Assembly: GCA_012032525.1 (NCBI GenBank)
Contig: JAAUSV010000006.1
Coordinates: forward strand, 1 to 32,432
Reading direction: 5' to 3'
Origin: Leptolyngbyaceae cyanobacterium SL_7_1
GTDB taxonomy: Bacteria > Cyanobacteriota > Cyanobacteriia > Elainellales > Elainellaceae
Length of the DNA stretch: 32,432 nucleotides
Shown here: piece after piece, positions 1 to 8,280 of the stretch
Layout: each line of letters starts with the position of its first letter
How positions within the stretch are numbered: the first letter of the stretch is position 1
Notes under the pieces: generated by a model
Database searches by the model: none
Told to the model about the DNA's origin: nothing
What the model saw: only the letters and a program-made list of their open reading frames with translations
Made by a program: the position numbers and the translations under genes

Positions 1-1
1 G

Positions 2-1701
2 GGTCCCGCCTATATCAAGATTGGGCAGGCTCTTTCCACCCGTCCTGACCTGGTGCCAGCCGCCTATTTAGAAGAACTGACCCAGCTTCAAGACCAATTG
101 CCCCCCTTTCCCAATGAGGTGGCGTTTCAGTTTATCGAAGAGGAATTGGGCGATCGCCCTGAAAATCTCTACGCAGAGCTTTCCCCCAACCCGATCGCCG
201 CTGCCTCCCTTGGTCAGGTTTACAAGGGCAAGCTGAAAACGGGTGAGGTGGTCGCGGTCAAAGTGCAACGCCCAGGATTGGCAGAGCGCATTGCCCTCGA
301 CATTTATATCCTGCGGCAACTAGCGATTTTTGCCACCAAAACTGTCAAAACGCTGCGTAGCGACCTGATTGGCATTATGGATGAGTTTGGGGCACGCATC
401 TTTGAAGAGATGGATTACACCCAGGAGGGGCAAAATGCCGAGCGGTTTGCCCATCTCTACGGACATTTGCCCGATATCTATGTCCCAAAGATCTATTGGG
501 ACTATACCTACCAACGGGTATTGACGATGGAGTGGATCACGGGGACTAAATTGACCAATTTAGCCGCGATCAAAAACCAGGGAATTGACGCCAGCTACCT
601 GATAGAGGTGGGAGTGCAGTGCTCTCTGCGCCAATTACTTGAGCATGGGTTTTTCCACGCTGACCCCCACCCAGGCAACTTGCTAGCAACACCGATGGTA
701 AGCTTGCCTACCTCGACTTTGGCATGATGAGCGAGATCAAGTCCTACCAGCGCTATGGGCTGATCGAAGCAGTGGTTCACATGGTCAATCGAGATTTTGA
801 AGGGTTGGCAAATGACTACGTTAAGTTGGAGTTTCTCAGCCCAGAGACAGATTTGGTTCCCATCGTCCCCGCCTTGGGCAATGTGTTTGGCAATGCTTTG
901 AGCGCCAGTGTCTCAGAGATGAATTTCAAAAGCATTACGGACGATCTCTCAGCACTGATGTACGAGTACCCCTTCCGAGTGCCAGCTTATTATGCGTTGA
1001 TTATTCGATCGTTGGTGACACTAGAAGGCATTGCCATCAATGTCGATCCCAACTTTAAGGTCTTGAGCAAGGCCTATCCCTACATTGCCAAGCGATTGCT
1101 CACTGACTCAGCACCAGAGCTGAGAACGTCCCTCCGCGACCTGCTATTTAAGGACAGCAGTTTCCGCTGGAATCGCTTGGAAAATCTGCTGCGCAATGCT
1201 CAAAATAGCCCTGATTATGATCTCACTCAGGTGATGGAGCAGACGATCGACTTCCTGTTTTCGGAGCGGGGGGAGTTCATTCGCAACCAAATTGCCGTAG
1301 AGGTGGTGCGGGGAATCGATTCCTTTGGGCAAACCACATGGCAACAATTTACGGGCGAGGTGCGGAGGCGAATGGGATTGAACGGCAAAGCCCCGATCGC
1401 CCCTTCCCAACCCAACACCCTAGAGCACATGGCGCGGATTATCGACTTGCTACGAGAAACTCCTGGTTTCAATCCTGTTGAGTTGTTGCCGCTCGTGCCC
1501 CGTCTACTGTCTAAACCGGAGACCCAGCAGATGGGACAGCAGATAGCAGCAGGGTTGGCACAGCGTACGGCTGCTCGGCTGATTCGGGAACTGTTGGTGC
1601 AGGAGGAACCTTACTCCAACGGCAAGAAGCTGCCTCAACTGCCACAAGCCCGATCGCCCCAAGCTGCCCTCTCAACCAGTCAACCTCCTTCTAGGGTGTA
1701 A
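2..1701 (+). CDS. ABC1/UbiB-family atypical kinase, 5' partial, frameshifted
   Basis: The open frame runs in from the window edge, so the N-terminus is missing. The visible protein starts at the family's KxGQ motif (YIKIGQALSTRPDLVP). It then shows the Ala-rich nucleotide loop (AAASLGQVY), the lysine motif VAVKVQRPG, the ExD motif (EEMDYTQEGQNAERF) and the catalytic HADPHPGN. Just after HADPHPGNLLATP the frame breaks at about 691-694. Adding one C to the CC at 692-693 restores DGKLAYLDFGMMSE, which supplies the DFG metal-binding motif and continues to the stop at 1701. Plant and cyanobacterial ABC1 kinases are linked to quinone and prenyl-lipid metabolism and to stress; the substrate of this one cannot be read from sequence. 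The C-terminal ~150 residues are helical and end in a Pro/Ser-rich tail. The break is most likely a base-calling error, since both halves keep all catalytic motifs. Confidence 0.9.
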
Positions 1702-1710
1702 CCGTGGAGC

Positions 1711-1755
1711 ACAACGAATTAAGGGGTGAGCGTTGCTCACCCCTTAATTCGTTGT
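1711..1755. terminator. Perfect 21-bp hairpin between convergent genes
   Basis: Two 21-nt arms (1711-1731 and 1735-1755) are exact reverse complements around a GTT loop. The hairpin starts 9 nt after the ABC1-kinase stop and lies 33 nt before the 3' end of the opposing rhodanese gene, so it could end transcription from both sides. There is no long T-run after either arm, so terminator function is inferred from shape and position. Confidence 0.65.
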
Positions 1756-1788
1756 AATTATCGTTAAGCATTGACAAGAGATGGTTGA

Positions 1789-2164
1789 CTAGGCAACGGT
1801 TGCGATCGACTCAACAGGATAGCCCACGGCTTTCCAAGCCGCCAAGCCTCCACGAATTTCAGACACATTTAGGAAACCCGCTTCTCGCAAGTTTGTAGCG
1901 GAAATGGCGGTCTCGTCATCGGTTTCGCCATATACATAGATATCGCGTGCCCTGTTCCAAGGTTTTGACCGCAGCAGCAACCAACTCCGGCAGGGGCATT
2001 GAGATGGCACCCAAGATGTGACTGTGGTTAAACAGGTCTCGATCACGTGTGTCGATGATAGTTAGGGCAGGCTCTCCCCAGTCCAAACGAGCTTTGAGAT
2101 CGATGACGCGCGATCGGGCTTCTAGGGGAGGCGGGGTGGGGAACATTCCAAAAAATTTAGACAT
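1789..2164 (-). CDS. Rhodanese-like domain protein, frameshifted, active-site Cys absent
   Basis: The N-terminal part (MSKFFGMFPTPPPLEARSR, then LTIIDTRDRDLFNHSHILGA) and the C-terminal part (RDIYVYGETDDETA, then GGLAAWKAVGYPVE) are two halves of one rhodanese fold in different frames. The frame breaks at about 1947-1952; removing one C from the plus-strand CCC at 1950-1952 joins the halves as LEQARDIYVY. The loop that normally holds the sulfur-carrying cysteine reads YVYGETDDET with no Cys. The protein is therefore probably not a sulfurtransferase but one of the non-catalytic rhodanese domains common in cyanobacteria. The start at 2164 is chosen because the conserved sequence begins there; it has no clear ribosome-binding site, and the frame stays open upstream to 2227. 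About 125 residues. Confidence 0.8.
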
Positions 2165-2323
2165 GGGAGGAGTACCACAAAAGGGATCAGTTATCCGCAA
2201 TGTAACAAGAATTCTTAAGAACTGCAAACTTTTATTTACAGAATCGGTTGATTAAACTCGATGGTTCCTCGCCATTCCCCCACCGTCCCAGTCATCCCCC
2301 GGTGGTTTTACCCCTCCAACCCA

Positions 2324-2521
2324 TTAGAAAATAGGCTGGGGAATCGGACTAGGAACCGGCTGGGGAACCGGAGTGGGAACTGGTTGCGGTGTTGGACTGG
2401 GAACAGGCTCCGGAACAGGTTCTGGCATCGGTTCAGGGCTAGGCTCTGGGATTGGAGCAGGAATGGTAGGCGGAGTCGGCAACGGCTGGGGCTGGATTTC
2501 GTCAACAAGAAAATGATTCAT
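2324..2521 (-). CDS. Small proline-rich protein, unknown function
   Basis: A 65-residue protein starting MNHFLVDEIQPQPLPT. A good ribosome-binding site (GGAGG, 8 nt upstream) supports the start at 2521 rather than the longer frame to 2593. After the first nine residues it is almost entirely a P-x repeat in which every second residue is proline and the other alternates among Val, Glu, Gln, Ser, Thr, Ile and Met, ending in PIPQPIF. Such sequence would form an extended polyproline helix. No signal peptide or membrane segment is present. It lies upstream of the rhodanese gene and downstream of the BON gene on the same strand. I do not recognise a family; a repeat-derived chance frame is possible, but the ribosome-binding site argues for a real gene. 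Confidence 0.55.
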   Translation of the reverse strand: MNHFLVDEIQPQPLPTPPTIPAPIPEPSPEPMPEPVPEPVPSPTPQPVPTPVPQPVPSPIPQPIF

Positions 2522-2589
2522 CGATAATCCTCCAAACAGTACGAACGATTGACACTCCCCAATTCCCCTCGCCCCTTTTCTTTCCTCCT

Positions 2590-2988
2590 TCATCCTCCTC
2601 CCTCCTTCACTTCAACCTGCTCAACATCTACCCGATCTGTGCCATCGACCTTGCTTGCCAGTTCGACAATGCGATCGAGGATGACTTGGTCGGCTAAGTG
2701 TCCCTTGAAGGCGATCGTTCGTCCTGTCTGGACAATCTCTAGCGTCCCGATGTCTTCAATCATTGGGTCTTGGTCTAGGGCGATCGCTACTCGTTTTGCC
2801 AGTCCGCTGGGGTCATACTCTCCCTCCACTCCCATGCACTCTGGAGGAGGGGGAGGGATGTGTAATCCCGCTTTTTCACGCAGTTCCCGATCGTATTCTC
2901 CGGTTAATCCGGGGGTCATCTTGGCAGGAGCGGATTGCGTTGATTTTTGCTGCAATTCTTTCACACTAATTCGATCTATCCAACTCAT
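2590..2988 (-). CDS. BON-domain-like small protein
   Basis: A 132-residue soluble protein starting MSWIDRISVKELQQKS, with a GAGGTG ribosome-binding site just upstream of 2988. The N-terminal third is polar and contains PIP-type proline runs (HIPPPPPECMG). The last ~60 residues (GTLEIVQTGRTIAFKGHLAD, then DRIVELASKVDGTDRV) have the alternating pattern of a BON domain: an acidic start, a turn with Gly, 'KGHLADQVILDRI', and a hydrophobic strand V-D-V-E-Q-V-E-V. BON domains in bacteria sit in periplasmic or stress proteins such as OsmY and bind lipid or cell-wall surfaces. Here no signal peptide is seen, so a cytosolic role as in LysM/BON proteins is possible. It follows the lipoprotein gene at 3116-3706 on the same strand, with a hairpin between them. 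Domain assignment is by eye. Confidence 0.75.
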   Translation of the reverse strand: MSWIDRISVKELQQKSTQSAPAKMTPGLTGEYDRELREKAGLHIPPPPPECMGVEGEYDPSGLAKRVAIALDQDPMIEDIGTLEIVQTGRTIAFKGHLADQVILDRIVELASKVDGTDRVDVEQVEVKEGGG

Positions 2989-3030
2989 AGTGTCACCTCG
3001 ATCTAGCTGCAATAATCAGTGACAAGGGCA

Positions 3031-3061
3031 GGGCAGCCCAGAAGAAGCTTCCGGGCTGCCC
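3031..3061. terminator. Hairpin between lipoprotein and BON genes
   Basis: GGGCAGCCC at 3031-3039 pairs with GGGCTGCCC at 3053-3061, and an inner GAAG/CTTC stem closes an AAG loop. This 13-bp stem with one mismatch lies 55 nt past the end of the lipoprotein gene on the minus strand and upstream of the BON gene. There is no T-run, so it may attenuate or stabilise the transcript rather than terminate it fully. Confidence 0.5.
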
Positions 3062-3097
3062 ATCTAGCTTTACGACTTAGAGCCACTGAAGTAATCA

Positions 3098-3127
3098 GGG
3101 TTAACCAGGATTGGGTTAACCAGGATT
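3098..3127. repeat. 15-nt tandem duplication spanning a stop codon
   Basis: The unit GGGTTAACCAGGATT occurs twice head to tail (3098-3112 and 3113-3127). It covers the last codons and the stop of the minus-strand lipoprotein gene. Because 15 is a multiple of three, a second in-frame stop follows after another copy of the codons for Asn-Pro-Gly. Confidence 0.9.
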
Positions 3128-3706
3128 GGCAATGCGATCGGTAGCGCGATCGGCGGCACGAGCCGCATCGCGAGTGCGCTCCTGAACAAAATCAGACGCT
3201 TCTTCCGTCCCCTGCTCAACATTGCGGGTGACACGCTCAGCCGCATCCTGGGTATTGCGCTGAGTGTTGCGCACCCCCCGTTGCGCTGCATCACTGACAT
3301 CATCCGCCGTATTCTCAACCGATCTTTCTACATCATTAGAGATACGCTTTACCCGCTCAGTTAAAGGGGTGCCTTCTTTGTAGTTCTCTACAAAATCTTC
3401 AGGGCTATTAATCGATTTGCGTAGGTTAGCGCGTGCACTATCAACCAATTGCTTAGACTCTAGATCAGCCCGATTGGAAGCCGCAGGCTCAACATCTTCG
3501 TACTGATTCATCCCACCCTTGCGGTCTTGAATTGTGTCGTATAGCTCAGTCTGTTGTCCTTTGCGTGCATTATACGAACCAGTCCCTGAAACATTGGGTG
3601 CAGGGGGCTTACAAGCAGTACTCACCAAGACGAAAATACCAGCGAGAAAAACAGTAATGACACGACTGGGGCGAATTGATCTAACGAAACTTCTCAGGAT
3701 TTGCAT
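3116..3706 (-). CDS. Lipoprotein with LEA-like amphipathic repeats
   Basis: 196 residues. The start at 3706 is chosen because AGGAG lies 9 nt upstream and the signal sequence begins there; the frame continues upstream to 3766. Residues 1-32 form a signal peptide (basic start, hydrophobic FLAGIFVLVSTAC) ending at a lipobox-like STAC with Cys32, so membrane anchoring is likely. The mature part is highly charged, and from about residue 115 on is a series of 11-residue-like repeats rich in Ala, Asp, Glu, Arg and Thr (DVERSVENTADDVSDAAQRG, then RDAARAADRATDRIANPG). This composition is typical of group-3 LEA and apolipoprotein-like amphipathic helices, which lie on membranes and protect them in drying or osmotic stress. 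Similar short lipoproteins occur widely in cyanobacteria. Function is inferred from composition only. Confidence 0.75.
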   Translation of the reverse strand: MQILRSFVRSIRPSRVITVFLAGIFVLVSTACKPPAPNVSGTGSYNARKGQQTELYDTIQDRKGGMNQYEDVEPAASNRADLESKQLVDSARANLRKSINSPEDFVENYKEGTPLTERVKRISNDVERSVENTADDVSDAAQRGVRNTQRNTQDAAERVTRNVEQGTEEASDFVQERTRDAARAADRATDRIANPG

Positions 3707-4139
3707 GACAACACTCCTATAAGTTGATTTGATGCCTATGATTTGATGTCTAACGTAATCACACAACCATCAAATCAATGAACAATTCATACGTTACTGA
3801 GAAACTTTGAGCATTTCTTCTAGCCAAAGTTATAGTTTGTCGCAGTAATAAAATCTGGTAGTCCTAAAATCTTGGGGGAGGATAGAGAAGCGTCATGGAA
3901 AGCGATCGCTCAGTGCCATTCCTATCAAACTTAATTAAGTTCAATGAAGCGAGCAATCCAACACATTTCTTAACACCAAAACGCTACAAATCTTAAAAGA
4001 ACCCGCAATTACCTTCTCTTGTAGAGAGATCCGCCGGGTTTATTGTTTCGTTATTGTGACATTCAAGAGTTTTAGTCATCCGTGGGACGCGGAGGCTTAT
4101 TATAAACCTTAGACTTCTACACCAAAAAGGGAATTAGTC
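3707..4139. other. Intergenic region between divergent lipoprotein and psaE genes
   Basis: This 433-nt AT-rich region should hold both divergent promoters. The segment 4004-4043 can fold weakly (AACCCG with CGGGTT, and TCTCT with AGAGA inside), possibly in the psaE leader. I see no coding sequence and no convincing -10/-35 pair; TATTATA at 4098-4104 is a candidate -10 for psaE only. Confidence 0.4.
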
Positions 4140-4517
4140 ATGGTTCAACGTGGTTCTAAAGTTCGGATTCTTCGCAAAGAGTCTTATTGGTTTAAAGATG
4201 TGGGAACGGTTGCCTCTATTGACCAAAGTGGTATCAAGTACCCGGTAATCGTTCGTTTTGAAAAGGTTAATTACGCTGGGGTTAACACAAATAATTTTGC
4301 TTTAGCTGAAGTTGAAGAAGTTGCTGCTCCCTCTGCGAAAGCTAAGCAGACCACGCCGACTGCTTCTGGTGGCAAACAAACTCCCATTGACCCAGCTCTG
4401 CGGAGAACAGGGCAAGGGGCTGCTACCGAGGTCAGACCTGGAACAGCGGCTGACGCGCCAGGAACGGATAATCCTCAAGTTGAGGGCGATCCTAATCAGG
4501 GAACAGAAGCTCGTTAG
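4140..4517 (+). CDS. psaE: Photosystem I subunit PsaE with long C-terminal extension
   Basis: Residues 1-61 are PsaE beyond doubt: [60 protein letters not shown]. PsaE is the small SH3-like subunit on the stromal side of photosystem I that helps dock ferredoxin and supports cyclic electron flow. Known cyanobacterial PsaE proteins are about 70-76 residues; this one is 125. The extra ~64 residues are Ala/Pro/Thr/Gly/Gln rich and end in NPQGTEAR-like sequence. They look truly coded: G is very frequent at codon position one, and a terminator follows 20 nt after the stop. A single missing A at 4338-4340 would instead end the protein at 68 residues, so the extension needs confirming. The gene stands alone, as psaE often does. 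Confidence 0.95.
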   Translation: MVQRGSKVRILRKESYWFKDVGTVASIDQSGIKYPVIVRFEKVNYAGVNTNNFALAEVEEVAAPSAKAKQTTPTASGGKQTPIDPALRRTGQGAATEVRPGTAADAPGTDNPQVEGDPNQGTEAR

Positions 4518-4537
4518 ATTGGTATCACTTGGTCTTG

Positions 4538-4574
4538 ATAGCTGCCGACTACCTAGTCTGTCAGCTATTTTTTT
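4538..4574 (+). terminator. Rho-independent terminator of psaE
   Basis: ATAGCTG at 4538-4544 pairs with CAGCTAT at 4562-4568, with further pairing GAC/GTC inside, and seven T residues run to 4574. It starts 20 nt after the long-form psaE stop, which supports the longer reading of that gene. Confidence 0.8.
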
Positions 4575-4867
4575 GGATTATTGAAAGAAGGCAACAGGGC
4601 GATCGGCGACTAGGTTCTCAGATAGGCAAAGTGGGGGGCGTACCTAACTGGGATATGCCCCCATTATTTAACTGAGCAAAACTCTATCAACAGAAAGAGG
4701 CAGGATTTTAGTTCTTCTTTATACCATAACTACAACCACTTGAATCTCCATTGATCAAAGGTTTTAGAAGTGAATTCATACCTTACCGGGTTTAAGCCTA
4801 CTTGGTAAGTTGAACTTTTACTTTTGATTAAGTCAGTATCAAGTCAATAATAAATAAAGGAGGATTT
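4575..4867. other. Leader region of the ChaB-like gene
   Basis: A 293-nt gap without a credible gene. It holds a G-run/C-run hairpin (TGGGGG near 4632 with CCCCCA to 4663) and a smaller one (CTTACC with GGTAAG, about 4782-4809) upstream of the ChaB-like gene. Either could act in the leader; neither matches a riboswitch class I know. Confidence 0.35.
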
Positions 4868-5110
4868 ATGGCATTTCAATCTGTTGATCATCTACCTCAA
4901 GATGCAAAAGAGTTGCCCGAAGGAGCACAACAAATCTTTATGACAGCGTTTAATAGTGCTGAATCGGATGGGTTAAGTGAATCGGGTGCTATGCAGGTGG
5001 CATGGAGCAGTGTAACGGCTGAATATGAGCGCAGCGAAAGTGGCGAATGGAAACATAAGCCCGACGCCAAAGCAGATCGCGGTCCCTTGGGTAGTATGCA
5101 GTCGAGTTAA
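4868..5110 (+). CDS. ChaB-family small protein
   Basis: An 80-residue acidic protein with a strong AAGGAGG site 6 nt before the ATG. The sequence follows the ChaB pattern: LPQDAKELPEGAQQIFMTAF, NSAESDG, then MQVAWSSVTAEYERSESGEW. E. coli ChaB is named as a regulator of the ChaA cation antiporter, but the family is widespread and in cyanobacteria usually occurs far from any transporter, so that role should not be assumed. Length fits the family (60-80), with a short charged tail (KPDAKADRGPLGSMQSS). Alone in its transcription unit and convergent with the DUF4112 gene. Confidence 0.85.
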   Translation: MAFQSVDHLPQDAKELPEGAQQIFMTAFNSAESDGLSESGAMQVAWSSVTAEYERSESGEWKHKPDAKADRGPLGSMQSS

Positions 5111-5138
5111 TCGATTCTACGGTCGGAGATCTCATTCC

Positions 5139-5168
5139 CCATGGGCACGGCAATGCCGTGCCCCATGG
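5139..5168. terminator. Palindromic hairpin between convergent genes
   Basis: CCATGGGCACGGCA pairs with TGCCGTGCCCCATGG, a 14-bp stem with one bulged C and a loop of one or two bases. It lies between the ChaB-like stop (5110) and the DUF4112 stop (5180), so it may terminate in both directions. No T-run. Confidence 0.55.
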
Positions 5169-5179
5169 AGTTTGGGTAG

Positions 5180-5620
5180 TCAATTCTCCATTGCGGGGAC
5201 GGTGATTTTTAGTTGTCCATCATCGATTTCTACGCTGGATAAATCCAGTGGATCATCTTTAGTTAGATTAGGTTCGGTATCCCGTAAATATTGCTCTAGA
5301 ATCTCTAGATTTCGCACATTAGATTTGTAAAAGGCATCAAATAGATCGCCAACTAGGGGAACTGTTCCTACCGCAGCTTCCAAGCCAATGTTTAATAGCA
5401 TCTTTCCCCAAACTGCCTGAGGGAGCTGAAATTGAAAAGCAAGGTAGAGAATGTAGAGTGAAAAGCAGGTGGCGAGCAAATCACCCGCACCAGGAACCAG
5501 CCCTAAGATGGGGTCTAATCCAATCCGAACGTTGATCACTGGAATCTTAATGGCAGTATCCATTAGGCGGCTTAATCGACGAATTCGATTTAGGATAATC
5601 AATCGTTCAGCATTGTTCAT
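5180..5620 (-). CDS. DUF4112 domain protein
   Basis: 146 residues. The domain covers most of the chain: RLMDTAIKIPVINVRIGLDP, ILGLVPGAGDLLATCFSLYI, then NIGLEAAVGTVPLVGDLFDA and FYKSNVRNLEILEQYL. The paired 'GLDP...LVPGAGD' and 'G.VPLVGD.FD..YK.N.RN..LL' motifs are the hallmark of DUF4112. The two hydrophobic stretches suggest a small membrane or membrane-associated protein. The last ~30 residues are acidic and not conserved. Function of the family is unknown. Single-gene unit facing the ChaB-like gene. Confidence 0.9.
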   Translation of the reverse strand: MNNAERLIILNRIRRLSRLMDTAIKIPVINVRIGLDPILGLVPGAGDLLATCFSLYILYLAFQFQLPQAVWGKMLLNIGLEAAVGTVPLVGDLFDAFYKSNVRNLEILEQYLRDTEPNLTKDDPLDLSSVEIDDGQLKITVPAMEN

Positions 5621-5742
5621 TGCTCAATTTCCTTAAATTGTCACAGTTAAAACCCTCGTATTTGGATAATAGGCTGAGAATTATGCCGCCAACCTCTTAC
5701 TAGAGTTGGGTTTTGAGTGGGATTTTGGAAAGTATCTATTAG

Positions 5743-7168
5743 CTACTCTTTTTCAAACATTGTTTTGATCGATCGGTGCGCAACCACTTCCTGCCATCGA
5801 TCGCTCGTATCGGTCTCAACAAACTTTGTCTCTGCTAGTCCCTGCCGCTTTGTGGGCTTGGAAATTCCTTTCCAAGTTTTGCGCAGGGTGTTGAAGGTCG
5901 GTCCAACGATCGCCATCGGCAGCTTAGACACCAGCCAACGCGCCCACTGCCAACTGCCGATGGCAAACGAGCCACTAATTACCGTTTCCACCAACCAACG
6001 ACTGAGGGGTATTTGCTCCAGGACGATAGCCAAACTCTGGCACCGGTTTACCTTGTTTTTGCTGGGCGGCTAGGCGAATGAAGCTACCCCGCTTCTTAAA
6101 ATCCAACATGTGCCCATGCATCGCTAGGGCTTGCTCAATTGGCACGTCGTCTAGCACCAGTTCTCCGGCTTGGTGCATCTGCTTGAGAACGGTAACGGCG
6201 CGATCGCTACGGGCAACCACCACCGAGTATCCTCCCCCCTGCTGCTCAAACGTGGGCGACCAAGCATCGCCCACCGATAGATCCGTGGCTTCATTGGTGA
6301 AGTCGGGGGTGATTTGGCAATTGCGCGAGATGTAAAAAGGAATTAAGTAGTTGTAGTAAAACTTCTGCGCCTTGAACACCCGTCCATCTGCCAGATCGAC
6401 CTGCAAGTAACCGGGCCATTCTCCGGCTCGCCATTGCAGACGGGTGATAGGAATGCGATCGCTCACCCCCTGCATCCGCAAAAACGCCCGCACCGCCCCC
6501 GCATACATATTCGTTCCTGTGTAGGGACCTGCGACAAATACCACCTTCTCAGCCGCTGGATGCCCAGCCGCTTGCAATAGGCGCAACGCCGCCACCTGTT
6601 CTGGTAATCCTACGAATGCCAGTCGTCCAGGAAATTTCTCCATGTCTGGCAAGAGGGTCAGCATCGGCGTCACAGCATAGACGCTTTGCGCCGCCGCTAA
6701 AATGTCTTCCCGACTGGTCGCAATTACTGGGGTGGCGGCTTCGGGGGTTTGTAATCCCTGCCGCAGGACGACAGCTCCCTCAATCTGTCCCGTCTCTAGC
6801 AGGTGAATCAGTACCCGACTGATTACCCCACCCGATGCTCCCCGCCGCCGAATGCTGGGCTCCGCCGCATGACCAATCCAGACTTGACGATAGGCACCCA
6901 AAAGCCAACTGTCTGGTTTGCTGCCGTGCAGATATTCTGCCAGTTGGGGATAGGGAACGCCGCGCCCAGAGCACACTGCCCAAGCAGTTGCCAGCGATCG
7001 ATCCTCCTCCTCATTTAACGAATGTACCAACCTTGGCAACGGTCCAGCAGCAGTCTGTTGAAATCGCAGCAGATCGGGATGCAAGCCCACACAGACGCCA
7101 CAGTGGGTGCAGTTTCCAGGTTGAATGACATCGGTTTGAAAGCGGTGCCAAAAATCAGGTTGGGTCAT
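5743..7168 (-). CDS. FrhB-family Fe-S flavoprotein (F420 hydrogenase/dehydrogenase beta), frameshifted
   Basis: About 475 residues. The N-terminus carries CTHCGVC with a further Cys in AVCSGRG, which suits one 4Fe-4S cluster. The FrhB N- and C-terminal domains follow ([73 protein letters not shown]). The frame breaks at about 6012-6014: one T too many in the plus-strand TTT. Removing it joins GYRPGA to [14 protein letters not shown] and adds the C-terminal region to 5743. The family includes cyanobacterial divinyl reductase BciB and HCAR relatives, but this member lacks the BciB N-terminus and is a different paralogue. FrhB proteins also occur in polysaccharide gene clusters. It is last in the operon, 12 nt after the pentapeptide gene. 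Substrate unknown. Confidence 0.85.
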
Positions 7169-7180
7169 TACAGGGGTGAA

Positions 7181-8278
7181 TCAGGGACAGTTACGATCAT
7201 TTTGCCGACCCTCTGGCATGGTGGTGTTGCACCAAATCGCCCGTCTGGGATTAGCATCGGTGAGATTGGCATCTTTCAAGTTAGCGTATTTGAAGTCCAC
7301 ATTTTGCAGATTTGCTCGCTCTAGGTCAGCCTCTTTTAGCACCGCCCGTTCCAGATCGGCATCCTGCAAATCAACGCCCTCCAACTCAGCATTATTCAGC
7401 AGCGCCGCCCTCAAATCCGTCTCCCGTAGATCCGCCCCGGTAAAATTAGCGTCTTCAAAAAAACCGCCGCGCAAAACCGCTCCTTTGAGGCGCGATCGCT
7501 GCAAATTGGCTCGCCGCAAAATCACATTTTCTGCGTCAATTTCCTCTAACGTGGCATCTTCTAGAATCGCCCCTTCCATCCGTGCCCCTTCGAGAATGGC
7601 ATCCCGCAAATTTGCCCCCCGCAAATCAGCTCGCCGCAGATTGGCACCTTGGAGATTAGCCTCCTGTAGATCGGCACCTACCAAATTTGCCGCACTCAAA
7701 TCAGCCCGAATCAACACCGCCTGCGGCAAGGTTGCCTGCTGTAGATTTATCTGTCTGAGCGCTGCATTCTGTAACTGGGTTTTTGTTAAATTTGATCCAG
7801 CTAAATTTGCACTTTGAAGTTGTGCTTTTTGCAGGTTTGCCCCCCGAAGATCGATCGCTCCTAACTGGATCTGAGCTAGCTTTACTGCTCTCAAGTCGGC
7901 ATTTTGTAGAGAGATGGACGGCTGATCAGAGGCAATCAAATTTGCTTCGCTGAGAAATTGGAGCACCAATCCTTTTCGTTCGCCGTTTAGCTCCCGCAAA
8001 GCAGTCAATGTTAATGCTTCTGGCACAGTAGCAGAGTCTCGATCGTTAAAGGAATCATCATCTTCTAGCACTGCCATTTGTTTAAAGTATTCTTCCAAAA
8101 TCTCCTGCTGTTGTTGATCATTTTTGAGAGGAGGCGTGCCCGTCTCAGCTTGGCTGACCAACGAGAACACAGCCACTACTATTAATGGTAAAACCAGCAG
8201 CGCAATTAACTGTAAAGGCTGAGTCGATCGAAATGCAGGAAAAGGTTTAAGACGACGGAGTAGCTGAGTAAGAGTCAT
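7181..8278 (-). CDS. Membrane-anchored pentapeptide-repeat protein
   Basis: 365 residues. A basic N-terminus and one hydrophobic segment at about 22-45 (LQLIALLVLPLIVVAVFSLV) act as a signal anchor. A polar region of ~75 residues with acidic stretches follows. From about residue 120 to 345 there are some 45 tandem A(D/N)Lxx pentapeptides (GANLQGANLRRADLRGANLR is one part), which form a right-handed four-sided beta helix. The end, IWCNTTMPEGRQNDRNC, is a cap common in cyanobacterial members; its two cysteines may pair. Orientation would place the helix outside the membrane. It sits 2 nt from the membrane glycosyltransferase gene and 12 nt from the FrhB gene, so it is translated from the same operon. 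The role is unknown; scaffolding is a reasonable guess. Confidence 0.9.
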   Translation of the reverse strand: MTLTQLLRRLKPFPAFRSTQPLQLIALLVLPLIVVAVFSLVSQAETGTPPLKNDQQQQEILEEYFKQMAVLEDDDSFNDRDSATVPEALTLTALRELNGERKGLVLQFLSEANLIASDQPSISLQNADLRAVKLAQIQLGAIDLRGANLQKAQLQSANLAGSNLTKTQLQNAALRQINLQQATLPQAVLIRADLSAANLVGADLQEANLQGANLRRADLRGANLRDAILEGARMEGAILEDATLEEIDAENVILRRANLQRSRLKGAVLRGGFFEDANFTGADLRETDLRAALLNNAELEGVDLQDADLERAVLKEADLERANLQNVDFKYANLKDANLTDANPRRAIWCNTTMPEGRQNDRNCP

Positions 8279-8280
8279 AG

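Noticed and set aside
4323-4345. PsaE extension as a pure frameshift artefact
   Set aside because: One missing A would give a normal-length PsaE, but the codon bias of the extension and the terminator right after its stop favour real coding; kept as a finding with the caveat.
4312-4584. 90-codon frame overlapping the psaE end
   Set aside because: Lies in another frame of psaE, runs through the terminator and shows Leu/Lys/Arg-rich nonsense sequence.
7176-7817. 213-codon plus-strand frame
   Set aside because: Exact antisense of the pentapeptide-repeat gene; its periodic Ser/Ala/Arg sequence mirrors the A(D/N)Lxx codons.
7300-7830. Regular 15-nt periodicity that looks like a repeat array
   Set aside because: It is the codon pattern of tandem pentapeptides, not a CRISPR or satellite; there are no constant repeats with unique spacers.
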